A DNA stretch of 64,000 nt from CAVPJW01 sp963705525 (lineage in GTDB: Bacteria; Acidobacteriota; Vicinamibacteria; Vicinamibacterales; CAVPJW01): positions 1,054,001 through 1,118,000 of the forward strand of contig CAVPJW010000004.1 of assembly GCA_963705525.1 (NCBI GenBank). The letters are read 5' to 3'. The translations under genes were made by a program, and so were the position numbers. Under the pieces are notes generated by a model. The model had not been told where the DNA came from, searched no databases, and worked only from the letters and a program-made list of their open reading frames with translations. Positions 22,837-31,222 of the stretch are shown one piece after another (positions within the stretch are counted from its first letter, which is position 1; every line of letters begins with the position of its first letter).

Positions 22837-23982
22837 CGCGACGTGCGGTGGAATGCCGCGCACCGCGCGGTCTTCGATCCGGCCGCGCTGCCTCTGCACC
22901 TGGCCGAGTTCACCGAGTTCTCGTCGGCTCTTAGTCGTGATGACGATCTGCTCGCCAGAACAGAAGCGGGGCGGACGGATCGACTGGGCAGTAGTGTTCA
23001 TGAACGCCGGCTACCTGGCGCTTTTTCTGCCGCAATTGCGGACCACTACTCTGGCCAGCGTGTAGTACAGCGCGTTCTATCTGCTGCGCGCCAGTACGGA
23101 GCGTCTGGACACGTGAGGGAATGGCTGAAGAGTTGCGGCGGGTCAGGCGATGGGCGGGCTTGCGATCGGTCTGATGCTCTTCGTCAGGCGCGGTCGATCT
23201 AGAAGCGCGCTACCGGCGTTCGATCGGAGCTGGCTCGGGTTCAGCACGAGCGACATCAATCCAGTCGCCGAAGCGAATTCCTCGCGGCGGCGAGCTCGGT
23301 TCGCGCTCTACAATATTTTCGACTCGGGCGGGTATCTTATCTGGCGGCTCGATCGGCTTACAAGGTGATGGTCGATAGCGCTAGATTTGTATTCTCATGG
23401 TTCGAGATCAGTACCGGTTCTCGCGGGTGAATGTTGAGCCGTTTCTTCGAAAGTATCCAGCTGACGTCGCGCTGATCGATCTCGCGAAGGAGGAGTGCGT
23501 CGGAAATTTCCTGAAGGCACCCGACTGGCGGCTGGCGTACTACGGGCCGACGGCTGCCGTGTTTATCAAGCAGGCGCTGACCGCGCCGGCAGGTGCAACG
23601 ACCGTCGCACCAGATCGGTTCAACGCGCTCCGCAACCCCTCAACGGCCGATCGTGTCTTTCAATTTGCCGTGCAGGTCGCCGACTTCCCACAGCGTGGAA
23701 GGTCCTCGAGCAGATGGAGACATATCACCGCTGGAGCATGGAGCCGGGATATCTGCAGTCGGCGATCGCGTATCGCGAGCGCACCGCGCGCTCCGCGCGG
23801 GCGATTTTCCACGAGCCCACGAATTGTTTGGTGAATGGTTCCGCGATCACACCGCCGGCGCCCACGACGCAGAGATCATGGATCTCCTGCGCCGCGGCGA
23901 TTCAGCGTCCAAAGAGCGATTGACGGTCCTCGCCGCGCCAGCGACTTTCGACCTGCGACCCTTCGACTCTGGGACCCTGTGA
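22837..23982 (+). pseudogene. C-terminal part of a polytopic membrane glycosyltransferase-like protein, many frame breaks
   Basis: Recognisable pieces lie in different frames: WAVVFMNAGYLALFLPQL (~23000), RFALYNIFDSGGYLIWRL (~23300), YKVMVDS, FLRKYPADVALIDLAKEEC and DWRLAYYGPTAAVFIK (23430-23570), and MEPGYLQSAIAYRERTA with GDFPRAHELFGEWFRDH (to 23982). GGYLIWRL plus the later cysteine and ...WRLxYxxxxAVF pattern is the soluble tail found after the membrane part of PMT/GT39-like proteins. A short helical repeat region (MxxxxRW, AHELFGEW) ends it. The N-terminal membrane part is missing beyond the anomalous segment. Function in the locus is unknown. Confidence 0.55.
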
Positions 23983-24041
23983 CCCTGATGTCTTCGTGAT
24001 CAACCCTTCAACTCTTGAACTCTTTAACTCTTCAACCCTCA
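23950..24041. repeat. Long degenerate period-8 tandem repeat
   Basis: About eleven octamers drift from CGACCCTT and TGACCCTG to CTCTTGAA, CTCTTTAA and CTCTTCAA. The tract runs from the last codons of the broken membrane protein to the stop of the DUF4019 gene, so it lies between two convergent gene ends. Confidence 0.7.
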
Positions 24042-24452
24042 ACGTATGTAGTACCCCGACACATGCCAGGTGCCGTCGGCTTCCTGCATCGGCGTCACCG
24101 TTTCGACGGCCTCCTGCTTGGCGCTGAACACCGAGTCGTACTGAAGGACGACGTACTTGCCGTCAGGAGCGCCGGGCAGGCTCTCGGTGTACTTGCGTGA
24201 CTTGAGCGTGCGGGACACGAGCGAGCCGAGCGGGGCTCGGACGCCGGACGCCGTCTGCTTCCACTGCAACCGCGCCACCACGCCCTTGAAGATCGTCGAC
24301 GCCGCGTCCCACGAGTCTTCGTATTTGCCCTGATCGACGAGCTTCAGCCACGACTCGGCCGCCTTCTGCGCCGCGTCTTCCGGTCCCTCGGCGGCGCGAG
24401 GCGATCCGACGAGTACGACGAGTGCGGCGACGACTGCGGCAACTGTTTTCAT
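24039..24452 (-). CDS. DUF4019 domain-containing exported protein
   Basis: 137 residues with a signal peptide (VAAVVAALVVLVGSPRAAEG). The pattern AAQKAAESWLKLVDQGKYEDSWDAASTIFKGVV, then PLGSLVSRTLKSRKYTESLPGAPDGKYVVLQYDSVF and DGTWHVSGYYIR, is the DUF4019 consensus, an NTF2-like small periplasmic fold with unknown ligand. Period-8 repeats lie directly on both sides of the gene. Confidence 0.85.
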   Translation of the reverse strand: MKTVAAVVAALVVLVGSPRAAEGPEDAAQKAAESWLKLVDQGKYEDSWDAASTIFKGVVARLQWKQTASGVRAPLGSLVSRTLKSRKYTESLPGAPDGKYVVLQYDSVFSAKQEAVETVTPMQEADGTWHVSGYYIR

Positions 24453-24469
24453 AATGAGAGGAGTTCCTG

Positions 24470-24547
24470 CTGACTCTTCGACCCTTATGTCACCTTGCGA
24501 CCCTTGAAACCCCTGCGACGCTTCGACCTTTCGACCCTGCGACCCTA
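24470..24547. repeat. Degenerate period-8 tandem repeat (CGACCCTT type)
   Basis: Roughly nine units such as CTCTTCGA, CGACCCTT, TTCGACCT and TGCGACCC fill most of the gap between the DinB gene end (stop at 24549) and the DUF4019 start. Confidence 0.7.
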
Positions 24548-24548
24548 C

Positions 24549-25091
24549 TTACGAGTCAACCGTCCGACGGATACGCGCGATCTGCCTGAGATGCAGGATG
24601 TCGTGTCCGGCCAGAAGGCGAATGAGATGTTCGAGGCTCTCTTCGCCGCGCTCCGCGTGAACACCCACCCTCTTGAGGTCGTCGGCCGATGCGCGCTTCA
24701 GGACCTTGAGATTGGCGCGCCGGAGCACACCGAACTCGCGAATGGCCTGGGCCGGATCGGCCTCGCCGTAGTGCAGACGGTCGGCCCACAGATCCTGATC
24801 GTAGCCCGTGATCGCTGGACGATCGTGCGCGAGGATCATGCGCAGGCGGTAGCCCCAGACCAGTTCCGAGTCGGCCAGGTGCTGAAGAACCTGAAGCGCC
24901 GACCACTTCCCTTTCGCTTCAGGCCTCGCGATGTCCTGCCGGGTCATCCCGCTCACGGCGTCCTCGAGCGCCTTTTCGGTGGCCTGCATGACGTCGAGCG
25001 GCTTCTGCGATCCCAGGAGATCGATGATTGCTGCGGTGTACGCCTTTGCCTCTTCGATAGAGCGGGCGGACGAGTTTGTAAAGACAGACAT
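24549..25091 (-). CDS. DinB family protein
   Basis: 180 residues of the DinB/YfiT-like four-helix bundle. GKWSALQVLQHLADSELVWGYRLRMIL supplies the first metal His, and EHLIRLLAGHDILHLRQIARIRR the C-terminal HxxxH pair, so metal binding is intact. There is no signal peptide, in contrast to the DinB at 42255. Family members act as thiol-S-transferases or dehalogenases, or are uncharacterised stress proteins; no substrate can be proposed. It is followed closely by DUF4019 on the same strand. Confidence 0.85.
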   Translation of the reverse strand: MSVFTNSSARSIEEAKAYTAAIIDLLGSQKPLDVMQATEKALEDAVSGMTRQDIARPEAKGKWSALQVLQHLADSELVWGYRLRMILAHDRPAITGYDQDLWADRLHYGEADPAQAIREFGVLRRANLKVLKRASADDLKRVGVHAERGEESLEHLIRLLAGHDILHLRQIARIRRTVDS

Positions 25092-25111
25092 GAGCGCCTC
25101 CCGCCTCTATT

Positions 25112-25738
25112 CTAAGAGCGCTGGGAGGCGGCGTCGGTTCGATTCCGCGTCATGAACCAGTTCGGCGTGCCCAGGACGACATCCTCGGCCGTCACGTGAA
25201 ATCCGAATCGCTCGTAGAGCGATACATTTTCGGCCTTGTCTGTTTCGAGGTAGGCCAGCGCATCGAAGCCACTCATCCGGCGGCAGAACTCCTCGAGCAT
25301 TCCCTTGCCGATGCCGCGGCCCTGCAGGTGACGATCCACGCCGACCGGACCGAGGTGCCAGTGCGCCTGCTCGGGGTCGTGCCCGGCCCAGCGGCTCGTC
25401 CAGCGAAGCACTCGCACCGTGGCGAGCGCGCTGCCGTTTCTAAGCAGTCCCGGCAGGAGCCGCAGTTTCTCGGCCGGCGAAGGTTGACAGCGGCCGGGCT
25501 CGACAGCGGCGCACACGCCGACCAGCGTTCTCGAGGAGAACGCCCCGAGGATGAATCCCTTCGCGCGGATCTGCTCGAGGTAGGACGCGAACATCCAGGT
25601 CAGCGCGCGCTCGCGGGTCGCGGGATCGGATCCGAGCGCGCGAACGTGGAGCGGATTGTCGCGCATGCCGCGGCCGAGGACGGCCGCAGCGTCTCGAATG
25701 TCTTTCGCCGTGAGATCGACGAGCACGAGTCCGGTCAT
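25112..25738 (-). CDS. GNAT family N-acetyltransferase
   Basis: 208 residues. LVDLTAKDIRDAAAVLGRGMRDNPLHVRALG opens the domain. HWHLGPVGVDRHLQGRGIGKGMLEEFCRRM carries the acetyl-CoA pyrophosphate loop (QGRGIG). AYLETDKAENVSLYERFGFHVTAEDVVLG is the terminal strand-helix-strand. This layout resembles puromycin-type or general small-molecule acetyltransferases. The substrate is unknown. The 39-bp repeat begins 32 bases upstream of the start. Confidence 0.85.
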   Translation of the reverse strand: MTGLVLVDLTAKDIRDAAAVLGRGMRDNPLHVRALGSDPATRERALTWMFASYLEQIRAKGFILGAFSSRTLVGVCAAVEPGRCQPSPAEKLRLLPGLLRNGSALATVRVLRWTSRWAGHDPEQAHWHLGPVGVDRHLQGRGIGKGMLEEFCRRMSGFDALAYLETDKAENVSLYERFGFHVTAEDVVLGTPNWFMTRNRTDAASQRS

Positions 25739-25769
25739 GCCTGGCCCGAATCACGTGCAAGGGCCGGAT

Positions 25770-25881
25770 CGGAGCATCGTGATGTCGCTCCGCGAACGTG
25801 GCCGCATGCTCCACACTCACGCTGACCGGTGGCGGCAACTGACGCAGCCCACAGGTTCGCTTCGGACATCACGACGCTCCG
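25770..25881. repeat. Palindromic repeat element with inverted termini (39-bp family)
   Basis: Bases 25770-25808 match 27150-27188 exactly over 39 bp in inverse orientation (core GGAGCATCGTGATGTCGCTC). At 25855-25881 there is a degraded inverse copy (ACATCACGACGCTCC), so the 112-bp segment has imperfect terminal inverted repeats and could fold as one large hairpin. Its size and structure are like a MITE or REPIN. It lies upstream of the GNAT gene. Confidence 0.75.
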
Positions 25882-25930
25882 CTCCCGGTGATGCTCACTC
25901 GGCTACCGGCCCCAGCATTGAATCGGTTCG

Positions 25931-26521
25931 TCAAGCGACGGGATTGAAGTAGCTCGGCTCGAGGCCCGGCTTCCACTTGATGTTGCACCCGAGGCTGGGC
26001 TTCTGATCGTCGCTCACCCGGCCACCCGTGAGCACCGCGTCCAGCGCTGCACGAAGATCCCGCCCCGTCACAGGACGATCGGTTTTCGGGCGGCTGTCGT
26101 CGAGCTGACCTCGGTATACGAGCCGCTTCGACGCGTCGAACAGGAAAAAGTCCGGCGTGCAGGCCGCCGTGTAGGCTCTCGCGACGCTCTGACTTTCGTC
26201 GTAGCAGAAGGGAAACGTGAACCCAAGCTCACGCGCCATCTCCGCAAGGCTTCCCGGTGCATCGTCGGGATGCGTTTCGGCGTCGTTCGCGCTGATTGCG
26301 ACGACGCCGACGCCGCGGGGCTGGTAGTCGCGACCGATGCGGGCCAGCTCGTCCTGCACGTGCTTCACGTACGGACAGTGCCGGCAGATGAACATGACGA
26401 GAAGGGCCTTTTTATCCGAAAACGAGGCCGGCGACACGGTCTTGCCCGACACCACGTCGGGCAGCGCGAAATCCGGCGCCTCGGTACCTAACTCCAGCAT
26501 CGTCGAAAGAGTCCTCACCAT
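25931..26521 (-). CDS. Thioredoxin-family/redoxin (AhpC-TSA-like) protein
   Basis: 196 residues. APDFALPDVVSGKTVSPASFSDKKALLVMFICRHCPYVKHVQDEL holds a CxxC active site (CRHC) in the usual place after strand 1. YTAACTPDFFLFDASKRLVYRGQLDDSRP holds the cis-Pro region (CTPDFF). No signal peptide is seen, so it is probably a cytosolic thiol-dependent redoxin or peroxiredoxin-like protein. An alternative start 21 bases downstream (MLELGTEAP) is equally good. It is downstream of the cupin gene on the same strand. Confidence 0.85.
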   Translation of the reverse strand: MVRTLSTMLELGTEAPDFALPDVVSGKTVSPASFSDKKALLVMFICRHCPYVKHVQDELARIGRDYQPRGVGVVAISANDAETHPDDAPGSLAEMARELGFTFPFCYDESQSVARAYTAACTPDFFLFDASKRLVYRGQLDDSRPKTDRPVTGRDLRAALDAVLTGGRVSDDQKPSLGCNIKWKPGLEPSYFNPVA

Positions 26522-26555
26522 TGCTCAATCTCCCCTCCTGGTTGGCATTGTGTCT

Positions 26556-27149
26556 TCATTTCGATTGCATGCCGTGCTTGCGGCGAATCTCCGCCAGGCG
26601 ATCCGGTGTGAGCGTTCTTGGTGGCTCGCCCGGAGCCGTGCCGACGTCTCGAAAGTACTCCTCGAGACCGGGCGGCGAGACAATCCAGATGACCTTTGCT
26701 TCGTCGTTCGCGCGCATCACGCCGTGCCAGACGCCGTGCGGAATGTAAACGGTCGTGCCTTTCACAACTGCTTTGGTCGAGTCGCCGACGACGACGGTCC
26801 GCGCGCCTTCGTTCAGATAGAGGACTTCGTCCTCGACTTCGTGGAGGTGCATCGCAATGCCGTTGCCAGGCGTCAGCAACTGCGTGCCCATGGCAAACCG
26901 CGCCGATCCCGTTCGCGGATCGGCCTTGACGACGACGCGGCCGTTGGGAACGGTGATGGCCTCGCCTTCATCAGGACCGAGGACGTAACCGCGAACCGCC
27001 GCCGATCCGCTTTGCGCGATCACGCCTGTGGGGTTCCCCAGGCGCTCCTGAAACACGAGGGCAATGAGCACGGCCGCAAACGCGACCGGCAGCCACGCGC
27101 GCAGATGCTGTCGCCAGCGTTCGGTCGTCAAAGATCTTTTCGTTCCCAT
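26556..27149 (-). CDS. Membrane-anchored or exported cupin-domain protein
   Basis: 197 residues from the ATG at MGTKRSLTTE, directly abutting the 39-bp repeat. A longer open frame upstream is translated repeat. One TM or signal segment (LRAWLPVAFAAVLIALVFQ) is followed by a cupin: TPGNGIAMHLHEVEDEVLYLNEG (HxH...E motif 1) and VVKGTTVYIPHGVWHGVMR (motif 2 His). The tail EYFRDVGTAPGEPPRTLTPDRLAEIRRKHGM is common to a group of small periplasmic cupins of unknown substrate. Confidence 0.85.
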   Translation of the reverse strand: MGTKRSLTTERWRQHLRAWLPVAFAAVLIALVFQERLGNPTGVIAQSGSAAVRGYVLGPDEGEAITVPNGRVVVKADPRTGSARFAMGTQLLTPGNGIAMHLHEVEDEVLYLNEGARTVVVGDSTKAVVKGTTVYIPHGVWHGVMRANDEAKVIWIVSPPGLEEYFRDVGTAPGEPPRTLTPDRLAEIRRKHGMQSK

Positions 27150-27188
27150 CATGCGGCCACGTTCGCGGAGCGACATCACGATGCTCCG
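27150..27188. repeat. 39-bp repeat, inverted partner of 25770-25808
   Basis: A perfect 39-bp match in opposite orientation to the copy upstream of the GNAT gene. The first base touches the cupin start codon, so the element could supply or disturb the cupin leader. It contains GGAGC/GCTCC arms around an 11-nt centre. Confidence 0.8.
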
Positions 27189-27199
27189 CCTCGGGACCA

Positions 27200-27472
27200 T
27201 CAAAGCCTCGGCGCGATGGCGGCAACGGCCTCCACCGACGGCATGACGGGGACGACCTCGAAGTCGACCAGATCGGCCCAGATCGCGATCCAGTCGTCCA
27301 GCAGACGACGCTCGTCGGTCTCCATCACCTGGTAGCAATGGCGGAAGTCATCGGTGACCCAGCTCGCGATGTAGCGCAGGCCGTCGGGCGCCATGCGTCC
27401 ACGATCGCGAAACCGGCGATACACCGGCACCGCGTCGCCGCCGCGAAAGTGTTCGATGATCATGTACAGCAT
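27200..27472 (-). CDS. DUF3303 domain-containing protein
   Basis: A 90-residue protein that matches DUF3303 end to end: MLYMIIEHFRGGDAVPVYRRFRDRGRMAPDGLRYIASWV and CYQVMETDERRLLDDWIAIWADLVDFEVVPVM. The fold is ferredoxin-like, related to the ABM/YCII dimer group. No function is established. It lies 15 bases after the DUF4136 gene stop region on the same strand, so they are probably co-transcribed. Confidence 0.85.
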   Translation of the reverse strand: MLYMIIEHFRGGDAVPVYRRFRDRGRMAPDGLRYIASWVTDDFRHCYQVMETDERRLLDDWIAIWADLVDFEVVPVMPSVEAVAAIAPRL

Positions 27473-27487
27473 GATGGTCAGCCGCCT

Positions 27488-28063
27488 CTACTTCTTGGGC
27501 GGATAGTTCTTCAACATGTCCATCACGGCGCCACGAATGCGCTCGGCGCGCTCGGCATCGGTTCGCTGCTGGTTGATCTCCGCCTGTGCCACTCCGCGCC
27601 AGACGGTCGCCTTGAGCGCGGGGGAGATGAGATCGATGACGAGCGACCCCTGTTCGATGACCTTCAGGCTCGTCGTCTGCGGCGCGAAGAGCGGAACGCC
27701 CCACTGGGCGGTGGACGGAAGGAACTGACCCATCTGCTGCGATGACATGTTGGTGCTGATGAGCAGGTAGTACAGCACCTGGCAATCGGCGGGCCCTGTG
27801 GCCGGATTCAACCCGCGACTCGCGAGTGCCTGCGCGACGGCATCCTTGATCATCGGCTCGAAGCGCGTACGGACGGCTTCGGGATTGTCATCGGGTGTGA
27901 CGGCCATCTTCACCTCGCCGGCGCCATCGGGATGCCACGCCCACGAATGGAAGCCGCCGAAGTTGAACGTCTTGTCATAGTCCGTGTGAATCTTGATCTT
28001 CGCGGCGTCCGCGTGCAGGGCGAATGCCGCCAACAGCCCGACGCTCACCATCAACCGGTTCAT
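27488..28063 (-). CDS. DUF4136 domain-containing exported protein
   Basis: 191 residues starting at MNRLMVSVGLLAAFALHADA (GAGGAG site upstream), a signal peptide. The DUF4136 pattern follows: KIHTDYDKTFNFGGFHSWAWHP, RFEPMIKDAVAQALASRGLNP, and VIEQGSLVIDLISPALKATVWRGVAQAEIN, with a C-terminal ERIRGAVMDMLKNYPPK. Such proteins are periplasmic or lipoprotein-like with unknown role. This one lacks a lipobox Cys. Confidence 0.85.
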   Translation of the reverse strand: MNRLMVSVGLLAAFALHADAAKIKIHTDYDKTFNFGGFHSWAWHPDGAGEVKMAVTPDDNPEAVRTRFEPMIKDAVAQALASRGLNPATGPADCQVLYYLLISTNMSSQQMGQFLPSTAQWGVPLFAPQTTSLKVIEQGSLVIDLISPALKATVWRGVAQAEINQQRTDAERAERIRGAVMDMLKNYPPKK

Positions 28064-28164
28064 CAGAGCACTCCTCTCTTCCACGCCTATCTTACTCGGG
28101 CGAGCCGGCCAGCGGACGAACACTGGGCGTGCGGTTCGGGGTCAGTTCGGCTGCGCGGCGCATC

Positions 28165-28962
28165 CTACCTTCGATGCGCGTAGGATGTGCTGCCTGGTGA
28201 GCGTTCCAGCCACTCTTCCCACGTCAGCATTCCATAATTCCCGTTCGCCACCGTGTTTCTTCCGGCCCTGAACGCGGCCGCGGTCCTGCCGAAGAGCGGC
28301 ACGGACACAATCGGCTTGCGGACGCCCCTCGCCGCCTTCCACGCACGAGCCATCGCCCTCAACGAGAGGACTTCCGGGCCGCCGAAATCGCGCAGGCGTC
28401 CACCCGGCCCGTCCAGCGCAGCGTGAAGCAGCCGATCGGCCACCTCCTCGACGGCGACGCTCTGCACGACGAATCCGGCGGGAAGCGGAAGCACGAGCGG
28501 AACGCGAGCCGCCGCCGACAACAGCGCGTCGATGAACGGATGAAACTGCGTCGTCCGAAGCACCGTCCATGGCAGGCCGCCGTTCATGACGATGGATTCG
28601 ACCTCGACCTTGCGCTGGTAGTAGGCATACGGAATGGCGTTGATGCCGACGATTGAGATGTAGATGAGATGCGCGACGCCAGCCCTCCGCGCGGCATCTA
28701 TGAGACGCGCGGTTCCCTGAATATCTACCTCGTCCACCCTCCGCGGATCGCTGGCCGCATGGATGATGGCCTCGACGCCGGCAAGCCCTTCAGCCAGGTC
28801 GCGGCCGGTGACGAAATCACACGCCGCCCATTCGATGTCGTCGGAGATGTTGTCGGGGCGCGGCTGACGACTGCACATTCGCAGAGTCATGCGCTTCGCC
28901 AGCGCGGACGTCATGATGGCGCGGCCCAGCGTGCCGGTGCCGCCAGTGACCAGAACTCTCAC
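28165..28962 (-). CDS. NAD(P)H-binding protein (atypical SDR, NmrA/complex I NDUFA9-like)
   Basis: 265 residues. MRVLVTGGTGTLGRAI is a GxxGxxG Rossmann start, IEWAACDFVTGRDLAEGLAG the Asp-containing strand 3 region, HLIYISIVGINAIPYAYYQRKVEVESIV carries a YxxxK in the active-site region, and FGGPEVLSLRAMARAWKAA the C-terminal helix. Atypical SDRs of this type bind NAD(P) but often have no known substrate. An imperfect inverted repeat spans the stop codon (28159-28191) and might act as a terminator, although no T-tract follows. Confidence 0.85.
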   Translation of the reverse strand: MRVLVTGGTGTLGRAIMTSALAKRMTLRMCSRQPRPDNISDDIEWAACDFVTGRDLAEGLAGVEAIIHAASDPRRVDEVDIQGTARLIDAARRAGVAHLIYISIVGINAIPYAYYQRKVEVESIVMNGGLPWTVLRTTQFHPFIDALLSAAARVPLVLPLPAGFVVQSVAVEEVADRLLHAALDGPGGRLRDFGGPEVLSLRAMARAWKAARGVRKPIVSVPLFGRTAAAFRAGRNTVANGNYGMLTWEEWLERSPGSTSYAHRR

Positions 28963-29060
28963 AGCTTTTTTCGAGCGAAGCTCGACGCCACAAGTATAGG
29001 GCGGGAGTTCAGAGCTCAGGGTGCTGGCCGGTAAGCCAGAGGGGAGAAGGACGGGCTGTC

Positions 29061-29306
29061 TCAGGCTGGGCTGTGCGGGCCGCCGCCCGTCCAGACCTTC
29101 ACGACGCCGACGATGACGCAGATCACGGCGGGCCAGAAGGTGAAGAAGGCGAGAATCCCCGGCCCGATGGGGTTGGGGTTCGGGTCGGGCCAGAGACCGA
29201 CGCTGGCCGCGAGAATGATCAGGACGAGCGGGCCCGTCCCCACGAAAAGGAGACCGAGCCCGAAGCGCACCAGGGTAGACCGCAGGTATGGATGAAGGGC
29301 ACCCAT
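29061..29306 (-). CDS. Small membrane protein, two TM segments
   Basis: 81 residues. Two hydrophobic helices (LGLLFVGTGPLVLIILAASVG and GILAFFTFWPAVICVIVGVVKVW) flank a DPNPNPIGPG loop. No family is recognised. Coding potential is supported by the clean TM pattern and high-GC codon use, but a gene this short is only moderately certain. Confidence 0.55.
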   Translation of the reverse strand: MGALHPYLRSTLVRFGLGLLFVGTGPLVLIILAASVGLWPDPNPNPIGPGILAFFTFWPAVICVIVGVVKVWTGGGPHSPA

Positions 29307-29394
29307 CTCTCCAAGGTTATCGGCCGGTTGGAAGAATGACCTGAAGGTCAGTCACTCCCGGGGCCGAGTTCGGCGCGATCGCCCGACAAGCACT

Positions 29395-30972
29395 CTAATG
29401 GTGACCGCCGTCTCGACGTCGAACGGGCTGGAACGCGTGCTCGAACACATAGTCGGCGACGCGACGACCCTGTTCGATGCCCTGCGTCTTGTCGAACGAC
29501 CAGTGAATGCCGAGGTAGATCCGGCTCTGCCCGTTTTCCTCTTCTGCCTGCGAGAGCGAGGTGAAATGTCGCGGGACTAGCGGCCGGACCTTGCCGTCGT
29601 TACCGGTCGTGACGCCGTTCAATTCGTCAGACACGAACGTGAAGTCGATCTTGTCGGTGCCGTAGAACCTGCGGAGTGCCTGGAAGAGCGCGCCGCCGAA
29701 ACCCGCATGACCTGACGGGTACGCGGGAAACGGGGGCGTGAAGTTCTTGCCGATGAGGTTGCTCGCGGGCGCGCCCAATGGAGAGAACGTTGGATCCGCT
29801 TGCGTGTCGGGATTCCCGTCGCCGGCGCCCGTCGGACTCGTTCCGGGTTCCGCCTCACGGATTCCGGTCACGGGCCGCCAGAACTGATAGTGATACTTCG
29901 ATTCCCAGATGGCGACGCCCGCGTCGGCCATGGCGGTATTGACGATTGCGAGCAGGCGCACGAGATCCACCACATTCGTGTGCATCTTCTCGGCAATGGT
30001 CATGGTGATCTGGTTGTAGAGCCGCGGCGGCGCGCAGAGAGTCGGCGTGCCGTCGTACGCCCAGTAGATGCCGATGAACGTCTGCTCGTCGGTCCGCTCC
30101 GTGGGCGTATTGACCCCGTCGCCGCCGAACCTCTTGACCTCATCGAACGCGCGGGCATAGCGCCGGCTCGACATCAACGGAGGCGGCGGCACACGGAAGG
30201 CCGATCCCGACTTCAACACAAACGGTGCGACATCGCCCCACTCGGCGCCGAGCGCCAGCGGATGCATGCTGATCGGATCCTGCCGCCATTTGCCTGGCGC
30301 GTCACTCGTCGGAAATTCCGTGCCTACCTTCAGCTCGACGAAGTCCGACCCATCGTCCGCACGGCGAGCCAGAATCGCCGCCGCTGCGCGGCGGCCCAGC
30401 AGGATGCCGAGCGTCCTGGACGGCGAATTCGGAATCTGCGCCAAATCGTCCGTGAGCTGCTGATCCATGGACGCCGTTTGAGCCGGGAACATCGCGCACA
30501 GCGTGTCGTGCGCCGCCTGAGCGATAGCCGCATCCATCGAGGTCCCCTGCGGCGCCGGATCGATGCCACTGTAGCTGCGATAGCGACCGACGATCGCATT
30601 GACCGCGTCGAAGATCGCGATGTGGACGATCGCCAGGGCCCGGCTGGCCCGGCCGGGGCCGAGCTGTTCGCCGAACACCCTCGTGTCGCTTGGCGTATGG
30701 TCGAGCCCGCTCGCATCGATCGCCACTTCATTCCAATGGCGGACGCGGGCCATCGTGCTCGCGAGCGACGGGCGGTTCCTCAGCCGCCGGGCGCTCGTCA
30801 GCTCCTTGTTCGAGGGCCGATAGTCGGCTCCCCACACCTCGCGAAATGAACGGAGGCCTCGCTTCTGCGCCACGGCTACCGACAGAGCCCCGGCAACCAT
30901 CATCACGAACGCCACGACCGTGAGCTTGCGAGTTGGTTTCGTCATCAGAATCCTGTGGTTGTTGACCGCCAC
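29395..30972 (-). CDS. Vanadium-dependent haloperoxidase/PAP2-type protein, exported
   Basis: 525 residues (516 if the internal MTKPTRKLTV start is used). A signal peptide (VVAFVMMVAGALSVAVAQ) precedes the protein. All three vanadate-pocket motifs are present: KYHYQFWRPVTG (Kx6RP), FPAYPSGHAGFGG (PSGH) and SRIYLGIHWSFDKTQG (SRx5HxxxD). The upstream helical domain (RALAIVHIAIFDAVNAI, AAHDTLCAMFP) is typical of bacterial vanadium haloperoxidase-like proteins. These oxidise halides with H2O2, but acid-phosphatase activity shares the same site, so the true reaction is open. It is preceded by ~250 bp without a gene (30973-31222). Confidence 0.9.
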   Translation of the reverse strand: MAVNNHRILMTKPTRKLTVVAFVMMVAGALSVAVAQKRGLRSFREVWGADYRPSNKELTSARRLRNRPSLASTMARVRHWNEVAIDASGLDHTPSDTRVFGEQLGPGRASRALAIVHIAIFDAVNAIVGRYRSYSGIDPAPQGTSMDAAIAQAAHDTLCAMFPAQTASMDQQLTDDLAQIPNSPSRTLGILLGRRAAAAILARRADDGSDFVELKVGTEFPTSDAPGKWRQDPISMHPLALGAEWGDVAPFVLKSGSAFRVPPPPLMSSRRYARAFDEVKRFGGDGVNTPTERTDEQTFIGIYWAYDGTPTLCAPPRLYNQITMTIAEKMHTNVVDLVRLLAIVNTAMADAGVAIWESKYHYQFWRPVTGIREAEPGTSPTGAGDGNPDTQADPTFSPLGAPASNLIGKNFTPPFPAYPSGHAGFGGALFQALRRFYGTDKIDFTFVSDELNGVTTGNDGKVRPLVPRHFTSLSQAEEENGQSRIYLGIHWSFDKTQGIEQGRRVADYVFEHAFQPVRRRDGGHH

Positions 30973-31222
30973 TGCAGGCGGCTGCAGGGAGTGTGTCAGA
31001 CCGTGTTGGATAAAAGGTTCCGCGGGCCTTGTGCAACATCCGAACCAAGAAGGAGGCCCTTCACCTGGTTCAGTGGCTTGAAGGTTTCAACGGGAATCTG
31101 GCAGTCGATCGGCGTGGTTGGCGCGACCGTTGGGGGGCGTCGTCTCGACACTGTAGCGAAACCCGCCGCCGCGATTACGCAACTTCCGGAACATTTACAC
31201 AAACTCGACTGTACGGCGATGC

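Noticed and set aside
22837..23100. Plus-strand open frame at 22843 as a new gene with a start near the A-tract
   Set aside because: It begins at the edge of the anomalous segment without start or ribosome site and loses coding character; better read as a broken continuation of a membrane protein.
29337..29350. TGACCT-GA-AGGTCA palindrome as a fifth copy of the gene-end element
   Set aside because: Arms are only six bases and the CCCAG/CTGGG outer part is missing; similarity may be chance.
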